The notes: generated from the letters alone by a model not told the origin. A DNA stretch of 64,000 bases from Actinosynnema pretiosum (GCF_024171695.1 NZ_JAMTCF010000009.1:294644-358643), one strand, 5' to 3'; shown: positions 53,842-63,623, counted from the stretch's first letter. Numbers and translations are program-made.

Positions 53842-54159
53842 GTGCACCGATTCCCACTCCGGGGTGGCGTTGAGGCGGGCGGTGCGCAGGGCGAGCGCGG
53901 TGTCCTCGTCCGGGGTGACCAGGCGGGCGGTGGCGGTCGCGGTCAGCAGGTGCGAGCGGGTGCTGGGGGAGCGGACGGTGACGGTGCAGGGGACGCCGTC
54001 GGCCAGCCCGTCGACGCGCTGCTCCGTGCCGCCGGTGACGACCAGCGCCGCGCCGTCGCGCCACAGCGCCCACACCAGCTTCGCCGGATGGCCGTCGGGG
54101 GCCACCCAGATGGCCGCGGCCTTGCGCAGCGCGTTGTCCAGCACCTGCCCGATCTCCAC
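53824..54159 (-). CDS. Small conserved-looking protein, function unknown
   Basis: A 111-residue soluble protein. The pattern ALRKAAAIWVAPDGHPAKLVWALWRDGAALVVTGGTEQ then ATATARLVTPDE resembles small actinobacterial proteins of the FMN-binding split-barrel kind, but the family is not certain. No membrane segment or catalytic motif is seen. It precedes the APH(6)-like kinase and is likely cotranscribed. The ribosome site is weak. Confidence 0.65.
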   Translation of the reverse strand: MEIGQVLDNALRKAAAIWVAPDGHPAKLVWALWRDGAALVVTGGTEQRVDGLADGVPCTVTVRSPSTRSHLLTATATARLVTPDEDTALALRTARLNATPEWESVHRLEFA

Positions 54160-54268
54160 CCGCCCAGCCTGCCACAGCCGCTGTGAGCCGGCCCTCAGCC
54201 CGATGGCGGGCGGTTCGGCCCCGTGCCAGTCTGCGGTTCGCCCGCTCCCCGCCCCAGGAGGTCCCGCC

Positions 54269-55228
54269 GTGGCCGACCGCACGACCCGCTCCCGCCGCTC
54301 CTGCCTCGCCGTGCCGGGGTCGAGCCAGAAGATGATCGACAAGGCGCGCGGCCTGCCCGCCGACGAGGTCTTCCTGGACCTGGAGGACGCGTGCGCGCCG
54401 CTGGCCAAGCCGGACGCGCGCAAGCGGGTCGTGGAGGCGCTGAACGAGGGCGGGTGGGGGACGCGCACGCGGGTGGTGCGGGTCAACGACTGGACCACCG
54501 AGTGGACCTACCGGGACGTGGTGGAGGTCGTCGAGGGGGCGGGGGCGAACCTGGACTGCCTGCTGCTGCCGAAGGTGCAGAGCGCGGAGCAGGTCGTGGC
54601 GCTGGACCTGCTGCTGACCCAGGTCGAGCGCGCGGCGGGGCACGAGGTCGGCCGGATCGGGATCGAGGCGCAGATCGAGAACGCGCTGGGGCTGGTGAAC
54701 GTGAACGCGATCGCGGCGGCCTCGCCGAGGGTGGAGGCGCTGGTGTTCGGCCCGGCGGACTTCATGGCGTCGATCAACATGAAGACCCTGGTGGTCGGCG
54801 AGCAGCCGCCGGGGTACGACGTGGGGGACGCGTACCACCACATCCTGATGCAGATCCTGATGGCGGCGCGGGCGCACGGGAAGCAGGCGGTCGACGGGCC
54901 GTACCTGCAGATCCGCGACGTGGACGGGTTCCGGCGGGTGGCGGGTCGGTCGGCGGCGCTGGGGTTCGACGGGAAGTGGGTGCTGCACCCAGGGCAGATC
55001 GAGGCGTCGAACGAGGTGTACAGCCCCCGTCAGGAGGACTACGACCACGCGGAGAACATCCTGGACGCGTACGAGCACCACACGTCGGCGGCGGGTGGCG
55101 CGCGGGGCGCGGCGATGCTGGGCGACGAGATGATCGACGAGGCGTCGCGGAAGATGGCGCTGGTGATCTCGGGCAAGGGGCGCGCGGCGGGGATGGCGCG
55201 GACCGACGTGTGGACGCCCGAGGGGTGA
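54269..55228 (+). CDS. HpcH/HpaI-family CoA ester lyase (CitE-like)
   Basis: A 319-residue TIM-barrel enzyme. CLAVPGSSQKMIDKARGLPADEVFLDLEDACAP contains the substrate loop and the metal-binding D-L-E-D; the second metal Glu is in GIEAQIENALGLVN. ALVFGPADFMASI and GKWVLHPGQIEASNEVYSP complete the family pattern. Relatives cleave malyl-CoA, citramalyl-CoA or hydroxymethylglutaryl-CoA. The GTG has AGGAGG at a 6-bp spacing. Single gene, divergent from the small protein. Confidence 0.92.
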   Translation: MADRTTRSRRSCLAVPGSSQKMIDKARGLPADEVFLDLEDACAPLAKPDARKRVVEALNEGGWGTRTRVVRVNDWTTEWTYRDVVEVVEGAGANLDCLLLPKVQSAEQVVALDLLLTQVERAAGHEVGRIGIEAQIENALGLVNVNAIAAASPRVEALVFGPADFMASINMKTLVVGEQPPGYDVGDAYHHILMQILMAARAHGKQAVDGPYLQIRDVDGFRRVAGRSAALGFDGKWVLHPGQIEASNEVYSPRQEDYDHAENILDAYEHHTSAAGGARGAAMLGDEMIDEASRKMALVISGKGRAAGMARTDVWTPEG

Positions 55229-55267
55229 GCGCGGGTCCCGGCCGTGGCAGCGGCCGGGAAGCGGGGG

Positions 55268-55570
55268 CTAGACCTGGGCGAAGGCGGCGACGAACAGGAT
55301 CACGAGCAGCAGGTAGAACGCGGTGATCACGCTGCTCAGGATCAGGCCCGTGAGCGCGATGCCCCGGCCCTGCTCGTGGCGCTCCTTGATCTGCTTCAGC
55401 GAGATGATGCCCGTGACGATGCCCGCGGGCGAGAAGAAGAACGCCAGGATCAGGGTGACGATCGCCATCGCGTTCAGCGGCGGCGGGCTCACCGGCGGGT
55501 AGCCGTGGGGAGCCTGGGCCGGGTAGCCCTGCGCGTACTGCTGGTGCTCGGGCTGGGTGGGGCTGGACAA
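55268..55570 (-). CDS. DUF4190 membrane protein (Rv1233c-like)
   Basis: A 100-residue protein with a Gln/Pro/Tyr-rich cytoplasmic N-terminus and two helices (MAIVTLILAFFFSPAGIVTGI and GIALTGLILSSVITAFYLLLVILFV), the DUF4190 pattern. The TTG start has GGAG 8 bp upstream; other in-frame starts lack sites. It keeps its mycobacterial place beside the 17M-like gene. Function unknown. Confidence 0.8.
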   Translation of the reverse strand: MSSPTQPEHQQYAQGYPAQAPHGYPPVSPPPLNAMAIVTLILAFFFSPAGIVTGIISLKQIKERHEQGRGIALTGLILSSVITAFYLLLVILFVAAFAQV

Positions 55571-55936
55571 GGGATGCGCTCCAACGTCGTGCGGTGGTCG
55601 AGTCGGCACAGCGTAGATCGACTTCTGGGGAACCCCGCCCGGTTTTTCCTGGTTCGGCCGGAGGGCGGCCTGCCCCGTTCGGGCGTGGGTGGCGACCGTC
55701 ACGTCGGTGCGCGCCTCCGGCCACCGGGGGAGTGACGCCGAACGGTGCAACCCGCGCGGCTGAAAGGGGTAATTCGGGCCGCCCCAACGGGTTTCGGCGG
55801 CACTGGGCGCGTCCCGCGCGGAGAGTTCCCGATGTCGGGCGGATCACGGGGGCTTCAGCGTCCCGCGAACCCGTTTCGCGCCGTTCGCCCGGTCTTGGCA
55901 GGATGGGGAGATCAGCAGCGCGAAGAGGTGGTCACC

Positions 55937-56476
55937 GTGACGAGCTCGTTCTCCGGCCAGGGGCAGAACCGGCCCGGAATGCCGCCCCGCCTGCCCACGC
56001 CGCCCAGCGGCTGGCCGATCGGCTCCTACGCCACCTACGAGGAGGCGCAGCGCGCGGTCGACTTCCTGGCCGACGACGACTTCCCGGTGCAGGAGGTCAC
56101 CATCGTCGGCGTCGACCTGATGATGGTCGAGCGGGTCACCGGCAAGCTCACCTGGGGACGGGTGCTCGGCACCGGCGCCGCGTCGGGCGCGTGGTTCGGC
56201 GTGTTCGTCGGCGTGCTGCTCAGCCTGTTCAGCCCCACCACCGGCGCGTGGGCCGGACCGATCCTGGTCGGCGTCGTCACCGGTGTCGCCTTCGGCATGA
56301 TCTTCGCGGCGGTCGGGTACGGCTCCTCGCGCGGCAGGCGGGACTTCCAGTCGGCCAGCCAGCTCGTCGCCGGGCGGTACGACGTGCTCTGCCAGCCCCG
56401 CTCCGCCGAGCGCGGGCGCGACCTGCTCGCCAAGCTCGCCATGCGACCGGCCGGGCCCTCCGGCGGCGTCCAGTGA
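55937..56476 (+). CDS. General stress protein 17M-like membrane protein
   Basis: A 179-residue protein. The N-terminal domain (GSYATYEEAQRAVDFLADDDFPVQEVTIVGVDLMMVERVTG) is the YflT/17M domain. Two hydrophobic Gly-rich segments follow (GAASGAWFGVFVGVLLSLF and GPILVGVVTGVAFGMIFAAVGY), then a soluble tail. Relative of Rv1234. Its GTG has GAAGAGG 8 bp upstream. Probably stress related by family, unproven. Confidence 0.85.
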   Translation: MTSSFSGQGQNRPGMPPRLPTPPSGWPIGSYATYEEAQRAVDFLADDDFPVQEVTIVGVDLMMVERVTGKLTWGRVLGTGAASGAWFGVFVGVLLSLFSPTTGAWAGPILVGVVTGVAFGMIFAAVGYGSSRGRRDFQSASQLVAGRYDVLCQPRSAERGRDLLAKLAMRPAGPSGGVQ

Positions 56477-56571
56477 CGTCCGGCCGCCCGACGACGTCCG
56501 GCAACGCCCAATCCGGCAACGCCCGATGACGTCCGGCGGCCCTGGGCAGTAGTACCAACGCCCACAACGTC

Positions 56572-56610
56572 CGAGAGCCGCCCGGTCCCCCGTGGACCGG
56601 GCGGCTCTCG
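56572..56610 (+). terminator. Intrinsic terminator after the 17M-like gene
   Basis: A perfect 17-bp stem (CGAGAGCCGCCCGGTCC and its complement) with loop CCCGT, followed by CGCGTGC rather than a T-run. The gene ends 95 bp upstream; CGTCCGGC repeats three times in between. Confidence 0.85.
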
Positions 56611-56852
56611 CGCGTGCGGGCAGGCCCTTGTCCGCGAGCACCACTCGCACCCGCCGCCGTTCTCCGCACACCGGCGGTCCACCCGGCCCCCGTTCGGCCC
56701 CACCACCAGGCTGCTGCCCCGCGCACCCGTCCGGCGGCTCGAACCTTTACCGGGGACGTGGTTTGCCGAACCCCCCGAACGGGTAACGGCCGTTCAGGTC
56801 TCTTGCGCTGTTGCAGGTGGTTGCGGCACCTGATCACCGGGCCTAGGTTCGT

Positions 56853-56885
56853 CCCACCGATCGTCCCCGGCAGGGGACCGGTGGG
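56853..56885 (+). promoter_or_regulatory. Leader hairpin upstream of lpqY
   Basis: CCCACCG-atc-GTCCCC-GGCA-GGGGAC-CGGTGGG folds as a 13-bp stem with a 3-nt bulge, ending 58 bp before the lpqY start. It may stabilise the mRNA or act as an operator. The rest of the 330-bp space between the terminator and lpqY shows no gene; CGAACCTTTACCGGG and GAACGGGTAACGG near 56739-56790 could carry the promoter. Confidence 0.4.
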
Positions 56886-56943
56886 GGCACGACGGGGTGC
56901 CGGGCACTGCGGTCTGGCTCCTCCACGTTGTCAGGAAGGAGGC

Positions 56944-58215
56944 ATGACCGATATGGGGATGAGGGGCGCGACACCGCGTCGTCGGCTTGCCGCCGCGGGG
57001 GGAGTCGCCGCGCTGGCGGCCTCCGTGCTGGCGGGTTGCGGGTCGGACGGCGGCGGGCTCGTCGTCAACGTGTACAAGTACCCGCAGGAGAGCTTCCAGC
57101 AGATCGTGGACCGCTGCAACGCGGAGGCCAACGGGTACGAGATCGTCTACCACAAGCTGCCCCGCGAGGCCGACGGCCAGCGCGAGCAGCTCGTGCGCAG
57201 GCTCGCCGCGGGCGACACCGGCATGGACGTGCTCGGGCTGGACGTCACCTGGACCGCCGAGCTGGCCGAGGCGGGCTGGATCAGGGAGTTCACCGGGCAG
57301 GTCAAGAGCGCCGTCGAGGACGGCACGCTGGAGACGCCGCTGGAGACCGCCCGCTACCAGGACAAGCTCTACGCCGCGCCGGACAACACCAACGTCCAGC
57401 TGCTCTGGTACCGGGACGACCTGGTGCCGACCCCGCCCACCACGTGGGCCGAGATGATGGAGATGGGCGCGAAGCTCAAGGCCGAGGGCAAGCCCGGTCT
57501 CGTGCAGGCCACCGGCAAGCAGTACGAGGGCCTGGTCGTCCTGTACAACACGCTGGTCAACTCCGCGGGCGGCACGATCGTCGACGAGTCCGGCACCAGG
57601 GCCGTCGTGGACGACAACGCGGTGAAGGCGCTGGAGGTCCTCAAGGAGTTCGCCACCTCCGAGGTGGTCGACCCGTCGTTCTCCAACGCGGCCGAGGACC
57701 AGGCGCGCCTGGCCATGGAGGAGGGCAAGGCCGCGTTCCAGCTGAACTGGCCGTTCGTCTACGCCGCCGCGCAGAAGCGCCCCGAGCTGGCCCCGCACTT
57801 CAAGTGGGCCCCGTACCCGGCGGTCGACGAGGGCACCCCGTCCAAGGTGACCGTCGGCGGCATCAACTACGCCGTCAGCTCCTACAGCGAGCACCCGGAC
57901 GAGTCGTTCGACGCGATCACCTGCCTGCGCAACGCGGAGAACCAGAAGTTCGCCGCCATCAACGACGGCGTCCCGCCCACCATCGAGTCGGTCTACTCCG
58001 ACCCGGAGATGGCGGAGCCGTACCCGATGAAGGAAGCCATCCTGGAGACGCTCAAGACCGCGAGCATCCGGCCGAGCACCCCGGCTTACCAGAACGTCTC
58101 CACGGTCATCTCCACGATCCTGTCGCCGCCCGCGAGCATCGACCCGCAGGCCACGGCCGAGCGGCTCAAGTCCGAGCTGCAGGACGCGCTCGACTCGAAG
58201 GGGGTCCTGCCGTGA
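56944..58215 (+). CDS. lpqY: Sugar ABC importer binding lipoprotein (LpqY-like)
   Basis: A 423-residue family 1 solute-binding lipoprotein. The signal peptide has a twin-Arg-like RRR before the hydrophobic stretch, and the lipobox is VLAGC (Cys near residue 34). ALDVTWTAELAEAGW-type and NTNVQLLWYRDDLV segments match the trehalose-binding LpqY group. With sugA, sugB and sugC downstream it should import trehalose released during cell-wall turnover, as known for Rv1235-Rv1238. Substrate is inferred from synteny. GGAGG precedes the ATG. Confidence 0.9.
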   Translation: MTDMGMRGATPRRRLAAAGGVAALAASVLAGCGSDGGGLVVNVYKYPQESFQQIVDRCNAEANGYEIVYHKLPREADGQREQLVRRLAAGDTGMDVLGLDVTWTAELAEAGWIREFTGQVKSAVEDGTLETPLETARYQDKLYAAPDNTNVQLLWYRDDLVPTPPTTWAEMMEMGAKLKAEGKPGLVQATGKQYEGLVVLYNTLVNSAGGTIVDESGTRAVVDDNAVKALEVLKEFATSEVVDPSFSNAAEDQARLAMEEGKAAFQLNWPFVYAAAQKRPELAPHFKWAPYPAVDEGTPSKVTVGGINYAVSSYSEHPDESFDAITCLRNAENQKFAAINDGVPPTIESVYSDPEMAEPYPMKEAILETLKTASIRPSTPAYQNVSTVISTILSPPASIDPQATAERLKSELQDALDSKGVLP

Positions 58216-59168
58216 GCCAGACCGCCGATGCGTCCACTTCGGACAGAGCCGCCAAGGCCCCGCTGGACAAGAAGGCCAAGGCCGCGCTGAGCGAGGGCAA
58301 GCGCGCCGAGCGCCGCCTCGGGCTGCTGCTGTGCCTGCCCGCGATCCTCATCATGGCCCTGGTCGCGGGCTACCCGATCCTCTACTCCTTCTGGCTGTCC
58401 CTGCAGCGCTACGACCTGAAGTTCCCGGACCGCCAGGAGTTCGTCTGGTTCGAGAACTACGCCACCGTGCTCTCCAGCCCGTACTGGTGGGACGCGCTGT
58501 GGATCACCCTGATCATCACGTTCGTGTCCGTCGTGCTGGAGTTCGTGCTCGGCATGGCGCTCGCGCTGATCATGCACCGCACCCTGGTGGGCAAGGGCAT
58601 CGTCCGCACCGCCTCGCTCATCCCGTACGGCATCGTCACCGTCGTGGCCGCGTTCTCCTGGCGCTACGCCTGGACCCCCGGCACCGGCTACCTCGCCGAG
58701 CTGGCGGGCGGCGACCCCGTGCTGACCGAGAAGGTCCCGGCCATCATGATCGTGATCCTGGCCGAGGTCTGGAAGACCACGCCGTTCATGGCGCTGCTGC
58801 TCATGGCGGGCCTGGCGCTGGTCCCCGAGGACCTGCTCAAGGCCGCCGCCGTCGACGGCGCGAGCCCGTGGCAGCGGTTCGTCAAGGTCATGATCCCGGT
58901 CATGAAGCCGGCCATCCTGGTGGCGCTGCTGTTCCGCACCCTGGACGCGTTCCGCATCTTCGACAACCTGTTCGTGCTGACGGCGGGCTCGCAGGGCACG
59001 TCGTCGGTGTCGATGGTCAGCTACAACAACCTCATCAAGGGCCTGAACCTCGGCATCGGCTCCACCATGTCCGTGCTGATCTTCGTGGCGGTGGCGATCA
59101 TCGCGTTCATCTTCGTCAAGCTGTTCGGCACCGCTGCCCCCGGTAGCGACAACACGGGGAGGCGATGA
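58212..59168 (+). CDS. sugA: Sugar ABC importer permease (SugA-like)
   Basis: A 318-residue MalF-type permease with a charged N-terminal extension of about 35 residues, six helices and the EAA loop [26 protein letters not shown] overlaps the lpqY stop (GTGA). It forms the channel with SugB. Confidence 0.93.
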   Translation: MSQTADASTSDRAAKAPLDKKAKAALSEGKRAERRLGLLLCLPAILIMALVAGYPILYSFWLSLQRYDLKFPDRQEFVWFENYATVLSSPYWWDALWITLIITFVSVVLEFVLGMALALIMHRTLVGKGIVRTASLIPYGIVTVVAAFSWRYAWTPGTGYLAELAGGDPVLTEKVPAIMIVILAEVWKTTPFMALLLMAGLALVPEDLLKAAAVDGASPWQRFVKVMIPVMKPAILVALLFRTLDAFRIFDNLFVLTAGSQGTSSVSMVSYNNLIKGLNLGIGSTMSVLIFVAVAIIAFIFVKLFGTAAPGSDNTGRR

Positions 59169-60013
59169 TGGCCGGGACCGGAGGAGCCGTCACCACCGGC
59201 CGCAAGGCCCGCTGGGCGGTGCTCAACACCGTCGTCGTGGCCTACGCGCTGATCCCCGTGCTGTGGATCGTGTCGCTGTCGTTCAAGACGCCGGAGACCT
59301 TGGCGGACGGGAACTTCATCCCGCGCGAGTGGACCCTGGAGAACTACCAGGCGATCTTCACCACGAGCGAGTTCGTCCGGGCGCTGGTGAACTCGATCGG
59401 CATCGCCCTGATCGCCACCGCGATCGCCGTCGTGTTCGGCACGATGGCCGCCTACGCCATCGCCAGGCTGGACTTCCCCGGCAAGCGCGCCCTCGTCGGC
59501 GTGTCCCTGCTGGTGTCGATGTTCCCGCAGATCTCGCTGGTGTCGCCGCTGTTCGAGATCGAGCGCACCCTCGGGCTGTTCGACACCTGGCCCGGCCTGA
59601 TCCTGCCGTACACCACGTTCGCGCTGCCGCTGGCGATCTACACGCTCTCCGCGTTCTTCCGGGAGATCCCGTGGGAGCTGGAGAAGGCGGCGAAGATGGA
59701 CGGCGCCACCCCCGGCCAGGCGTTCCGGCGGGTCATCGCGCCGCTCGCCGCGCCGGGCGTGTTCACCACGGCCATCCTGGTGTTCATCTTCTGCTGGAAC
59801 GACTTCCTGTTCGCCATCTCGCTGACCTCCACCGAGTCCTCGCGGACGGTGCCGGTCGCGCTGTCGTTCTTCACCGGCAGCTCCCAGTTCGAGGACCCGA
59901 CCGGTTCCATCGCCGCCGCGGCGGTGGTCATCACGGTCCCGATCATCGTGTTCGTGCTGTTCTTCCAGCGTCGCATCGTGGCCGGGCTGACCTCCGGCGC
60001 CGTCAAGGGGTGA
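59165..60013 (+). CDS. sugB: Sugar ABC importer permease (SugB-like)
   Basis: A 282-residue MalG-type permease; EAA loop [23 protein letters not shown]. Two ATG codons in tandem overlap the previous stop. Length is typical. Confidence 0.93.
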   Translation: MMAGTGGAVTTGRKARWAVLNTVVVAYALIPVLWIVSLSFKTPETLADGNFIPREWTLENYQAIFTTSEFVRALVNSIGIALIATAIAVVFGTMAAYAIARLDFPGKRALVGVSLLVSMFPQISLVSPLFEIERTLGLFDTWPGLILPYTTFALPLAIYTLSAFFREIPWELEKAAKMDGATPGQAFRRVIAPLAAPGVFTTAILVFIFCWNDFLFAISLTSTESSRTVPVALSFFTGSSQFEDPTGSIAAAAVVITVPIIVFVLFFQRRIVAGLTSGAVKG

Positions 60014-60019
60014 GTGGGC

Positions 60020-61204
60020 GTGGCAGAGATCGTTCTCGACAAGGTGAGCAAGCAGTACCCCGACGGCGCGGTGGCCGTGCGGGACGTGGACCTGGAGATC
60101 GGTGACGGCGAGTTCGTCATCCTCGTCGGCCCGTCCGGCTGCGGGAAGTCCACCACCCTCAACATGATCGCGGGCCTGGAGGACATCACCTCCGGCGAGC
60201 TGCGGATCGGTGGCGAGCGGGTCAACGAGCGCGCGCCCAAGGACCGCGACATCGCCATGGTGTTCCAGTCGTACGCGCTCTACCCGCACATGACCGTGCG
60301 GGAGAACATGGCGTTCCCGCTGCGGCTGGCCAAGGTCGACGACGCGACGGTCCAGCGCAAGGTCAAGGAGGCCGCGGACATCCTCGACCTCGGCCAGCAC
60401 CTGGACCGCAAGCCCGCGAACCTGTCCGGCGGCCAGCGCCAGCGGGTCGCGATGGGGCGCGCGATCGTGCGCAGCCCCAAGGCGTTCCTCATGGACGAGC
60501 CGCTGTCGAACCTCGACGCCAAGCTGCGCGTGCAGATGCGCACCTCGGTGTCGCGGCTGCAGAAGCGGCTCGGCACGACCATGGTCTACGTGACGCACGA
60601 CCAGACCGAGGCGATGACCCTGGGCGACCGGGTCGTGGTGATGCGCGGCGGGCACGTGCAGCAGGTCGGCGCGCCCCAGCACCTCTACGACCACCCGGCC
60701 AACCTGTTCGTCGCGGGCTTCATCGGATCGCCGTCGATGAACTTCGTGCCCGCCGGGATCGAGGGCGACCAGCTGCGCACCGCGCTCGGCGACATCCCGC
60801 TGTCCGCGCGGGTCAAGTCGCTGCTGGAGCGCGGCGACGCGCCCCGCGAGGTCATCCTCGGGCTGCGGCCCGAGCACTTCGAGGACGCCAGGCTCGTGGA
60901 CGAGTCGGTGCGCGGTGCGGGCGTCACGTTCACCAGCCACGTGGACGTGCTGGAGTCGATGGGGTCGGACAAGTACGCGTACTTCGGCGTCGACGGCGAG
61001 CAGGCCACCTCCGCCGAGCTGGAGGAGCTGGCCGCCGACGCGGGGTCGGTGGACGTGCCCGGTTCCGGGGTGTCGCTGGTGACCAGGCTGTCTGCGGCGT
61101 CCACGGCGGTGGAGGGCCAGCAGGCCGAGGTGTGGTTCGACGCGGACAAGGTGCAGCTGTTCGACCCGTCCAGCGGGCGCAACCTGACCTACGCGGGCGA
61201 GTGA
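60020..61204 (+). CDS. sugC: Sugar ABC importer ATPase (SugC/UgpC-like)
   Basis: A 394-residue ATPase: Walker A GPSGCGKST, signature LSGGQRQRVAMGRA, Walker B AFLMDEPLSNLDA, H-loop VTHDQTEAMTLGD, and a C-terminal OB-fold regulatory domain (TOBE). GTG at 60020 is preferred because AAGGGG lies 9 bp upstream; an in-frame GTG at 60014 would leave only 3 bp. It completes the transporter and is followed by a repeat and a terminator. Confidence 0.94.
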   Translation: MAEIVLDKVSKQYPDGAVAVRDVDLEIGDGEFVILVGPSGCGKSTTLNMIAGLEDITSGELRIGGERVNERAPKDRDIAMVFQSYALYPHMTVRENMAFPLRLAKVDDATVQRKVKEAADILDLGQHLDRKPANLSGGQRQRVAMGRAIVRSPKAFLMDEPLSNLDAKLRVQMRTSVSRLQKRLGTTMVYVTHDQTEAMTLGDRVVVMRGGHVQQVGAPQHLYDHPANLFVAGFIGSPSMNFVPAGIEGDQLRTALGDIPLSARVKSLLERGDAPREVILGLRPEHFEDARLVDESVRGAGVTFTSHVDVLESMGSDKYAYFGVDGEQATSAELEELAADAGSVDVPGSGVSLVTRLSAASTAVEGQQAEVWFDADKVQLFDPSSGRNLTYAGE

Positions 61205-61243
61205 GCGGCTGATCGGTGTGGGGAAGTGAGCGGCTGATCGGTG
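61201..61243. repeat. 18-bp direct repeat spanning the sugC stop codon
   Basis: GTGAGCGGCTGATCGGTG occurs at 61201-61218 and 61226-61243, a 25-bp period. The first copy includes the sugC TGA. Likely a local duplication. Confidence 0.85.
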
Positions 61244-61283
61244 GAGGACCGCCTTGAGGCGGTCCGATTGCCGCACGGCTCAG

Positions 61284-61320
61284 GAAAGGGGACGCCCGGC
61301 GACGCGGGGCGTCCCCTTTC
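61284..61320 (+). terminator. Terminator of the lpqY-sugABC operon
   Basis: A 14-bp stem of GAAAGGGGACGCCC and its complement with a 9-nt loop; the right arm ends in TTTC. Confidence 0.85.
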
Positions 61321-61501
61321 GCGTGAACCAGGGGGTGCGGGGTGATCAGCGGGGGACATACGCCGCGCTGAATTCCATAAGCCATTCAGCGCAGCCCGAA
61401 CGCAACTCGCCGCAACCGGGCCCGAAGCGCTCAGCGGCCTCCCCAAGCTGGTCGAAAGCAGGGGAGCAAGGGAAAACCGCTGCGAGGCCTTGGTAGGGGA
61501 A

Positions 61502-62404
61502 ATGGTGCGCGCTATGGGTGCTCTGGCCGGGAAAGCGGTCGTCGTCACGGGAGCTGGGCGGGGACTGGGGGAGGCCTACGCCGAGCAGGCGGCCAGAGCG
61601 GGCGCCTCGGTGGTGGTCAACGACGTGGACGCGGACACGGCGGAGCGGGTGGCTGAGCGCATCCGGGACGAGGGCGGGATCGCGGTGGCCAGCGGGCACT
61701 CGGTCGCCGACCCGGCGCAGGCGGAGAAGATCATCCGCACGTGCGCGGACGAGTTCGGGCGGATCGACGGGCTGGTCAACAACGCCGGGGTGAACTACGA
61801 GTCGAAGCCGTGGGAGGACGATCCCGAGCAGATCCGGCGGACCGTCGAGGTCAACCTGCTGGGGGTCATCTACACCGGGGTCGCGGCGATGCGGGCGATG
61901 CGGGAGCAGGGCGGTGGGGGGTCCATCGTGAACATCGGGTCCGGGGCGTACCTGGGGCAGCGCAAGCTCGGGACGTACTCGGCGACGAAGGGGGCGGTGG
62001 CCTCGCTGAGCTCGTCGTGGGCGCTGGACCTGGAGCCGGACGGGATCAGGGTCAACGCGGTGTGCCCGGTGGCGTACACGCGGATGGTGGTGGCCTCGCC
62101 TCGGGCTCGGGGGGTGGTGGCGACGGACCGGGTGCCCGCGAAGGTGGCGCCGCTGGTGGTGTTCCTGCTCGGGGACGGGGCTCGGGGGATCACCGGGCAG
62201 GTGGTGCGGTGCAACGGGAAGCACTTGCACCTGGTGGGGCACCCGCAGTTCAAGCAGCCGATCGTGGAGAGCGACGCTTGGGATGACGTGGCGGTGGAGC
62301 GGGCGTTCAGCGAGCTGTTCCAGGCGCACCTGGAGCCGTACGGGTTGGAGAAGCGGATGCCGCCGTTGACCCGTGAGCTGATCGCGCCCGCGCATACGCG
62401 GTAG
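61502..62404 (+). CDS. Short-chain dehydrogenase/reductase
   Basis: A 300-residue NAD(P) enzyme. The nucleotide loop is TGAGRGLG (about residues 16-23), NNAG is at about 99-102, the catalytic Ser lies in NIGSGAYLG and the Y-x3-K in YSATK. The C-terminal 60 residues are an extra tail beyond the classic SDR fold. Substrate unknown. AGGGG lies close to the ATG; GTG 61505 or ATG 61514 are possible alternatives. Codon use is less C-rich (many GGG/CGG) than in the surrounding genes. Confidence 0.85.
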   Translation: MVRAMGALAGKAVVVTGAGRGLGEAYAEQAARAGASVVVNDVDADTAERVAERIRDEGGIAVASGHSVADPAQAEKIIRTCADEFGRIDGLVNNAGVNYESKPWEDDPEQIRRTVEVNLLGVIYTGVAAMRAMREQGGGGSIVNIGSGAYLGQRKLGTYSATKGAVASLSSSWALDLEPDGIRVNAVCPVAYTRMVVASPRARGVVATDRVPAKVAPLVVFLLGDGARGITGQVVRCNGKHLHLVGHPQFKQPIVESDAWDDVAVERAFSELFQAHLEPYGLEKRMPPLTRELIAPAHTR

Positions 62405-62478
62405 GGCGGGAGCGGCAGGGCGGATGAGTGGTGGGCGAGCACTGCCGGAGTGGTTGGTGTTGCTGACACCATCGGGGC

Positions 62479-63459
62479 ATGGGCAAACCCGGAGCCACGG
62501 ACTGGCAGCTGGTGGTGCGGACGCGGGTCGAGCGCGTGCGGGCCGACCTCGCCGCGCTCGGGCCGATCGATCCGCTGGACCAGGAGAGCGCTCGGTGGCG
62601 TGAGGTCGCCGAGCGGGAGGCCGCGGTCGTGGACGAGGTGCTGGAGGGCGACCTCGGGCGGTGGCGGACGGTCGCGGCGTGGTGGTCGGGGTGGCGCATC
62701 GAGCGGGGGTGGCGGGCGCTGCACGAGGCGGAGATCGCGGTGGTGGCGGCGTCGCCGGGGTTCCTCGGGCGGTTGCCGGGAGTGGTGGCGCGGGTCGCGG
62801 AGCAGGTTGAGGAGGGGGATCCTCGGCGACGGGCGTTGGAGGAGCTGCGGCCTGGGGAGTTCCCGGTCGGGGTTGAGCGGGCGGTCGTGGTTGACGCGTT
62901 GCGGGCGGCGTTCGACCGGTCGGACTTCGCGCACGCCGGGTCTCGGGCGTTGCGGAACAAGTTGATCGCGGCTTCGGTGGTGCTGTTCCTGGTGAACACG
63001 GTGCTGGGGGTCGTGGGGCTGGTCAGTCCGGGGTACCTGCCGCTGTGCGTGCGGCCTGAGGGGTTGGCTGCGGTGTGCCCCACGGGTGGGGTGGCCAGCG
63101 GGGCCGATGTGTGGCTGGTGCAGGCGCTCGGGGGGTTCGGGGCGGTGTTGGCCGCGGTGGTGCTGTTGTTGCGGCGGCGGCCGAGTCTGACGCCTTACGT
63201 GATGGTGGGGTACCAGGCGACGATCAAGGTGCTGCTCGGGGCTTCGCTGGCGGTGGTGGGGGTGCTGGCGCTCGGGGCCGGGGTGACGACCGGGTTGATC
63301 GGGGTGGCCTCGCAGTCGGCGTTGTTGTTGTGGGCGGTGATCCTGGGGTATTCGCAGCAGGTCGCGACGCGGTTGTTGGACAGCTACGCGGATCGGGTGC
63401 TGGAGCAGGCTCGGCCGTTGCCTGGGCATGGGGTGGGGGACGGAGTGTTGAAGGGCTGA
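62479..63459 (+). CDS. Membrane protein of unknown function
   Basis: A 326-residue protein not recognised as a family member. Residues 1-165 are soluble and helical with charged heptads (DPLDQESARWREVAEREAAVVDEVL). Four hydrophobic segments follow near 172-192, 215-233, 250-268 and 270-295. A Cys pair in the loop (PLCVRP and AAVCPTGG) might form a disulfide outside. Codon use (GGG, CGG, TTG) is unlike the core genes, suggesting later arrival or weak expression. Confidence 0.65.
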   Translation: MGKPGATDWQLVVRTRVERVRADLAALGPIDPLDQESARWREVAEREAAVVDEVLEGDLGRWRTVAAWWSGWRIERGWRALHEAEIAVVAASPGFLGRLPGVVARVAEQVEEGDPRRRALEELRPGEFPVGVERAVVVDALRAAFDRSDFAHAGSRALRNKLIAASVVLFLVNTVLGVVGLVSPGYLPLCVRPEGLAAVCPTGGVASGADVWLVQALGGFGAVLAAVVLLLRRRPSLTPYVMVGYQATIKVLLGASLAVVGVLALGAGVTTGLIGVASQSALLLWAVILGYSQQVATRLLDSYADRVLEQARPLPGHGVGDGVLKG

Positions 63460-63623
63460 AAGTCAAAAGCTGAAGGGCATCGCCTCGCCGGCGGGGCAGA
63501 CCTCCAAAAAAGAGGGGACACGAGCTCTGCCGGCCGGTGACCGTTGGTCCTGTGGTTGCGTTTACCACTGCGGTGGGTGGGGTCCCTCTTCTCCGTGTGG
63601 CCTCCTTTCAGGCAAGCACAGGC

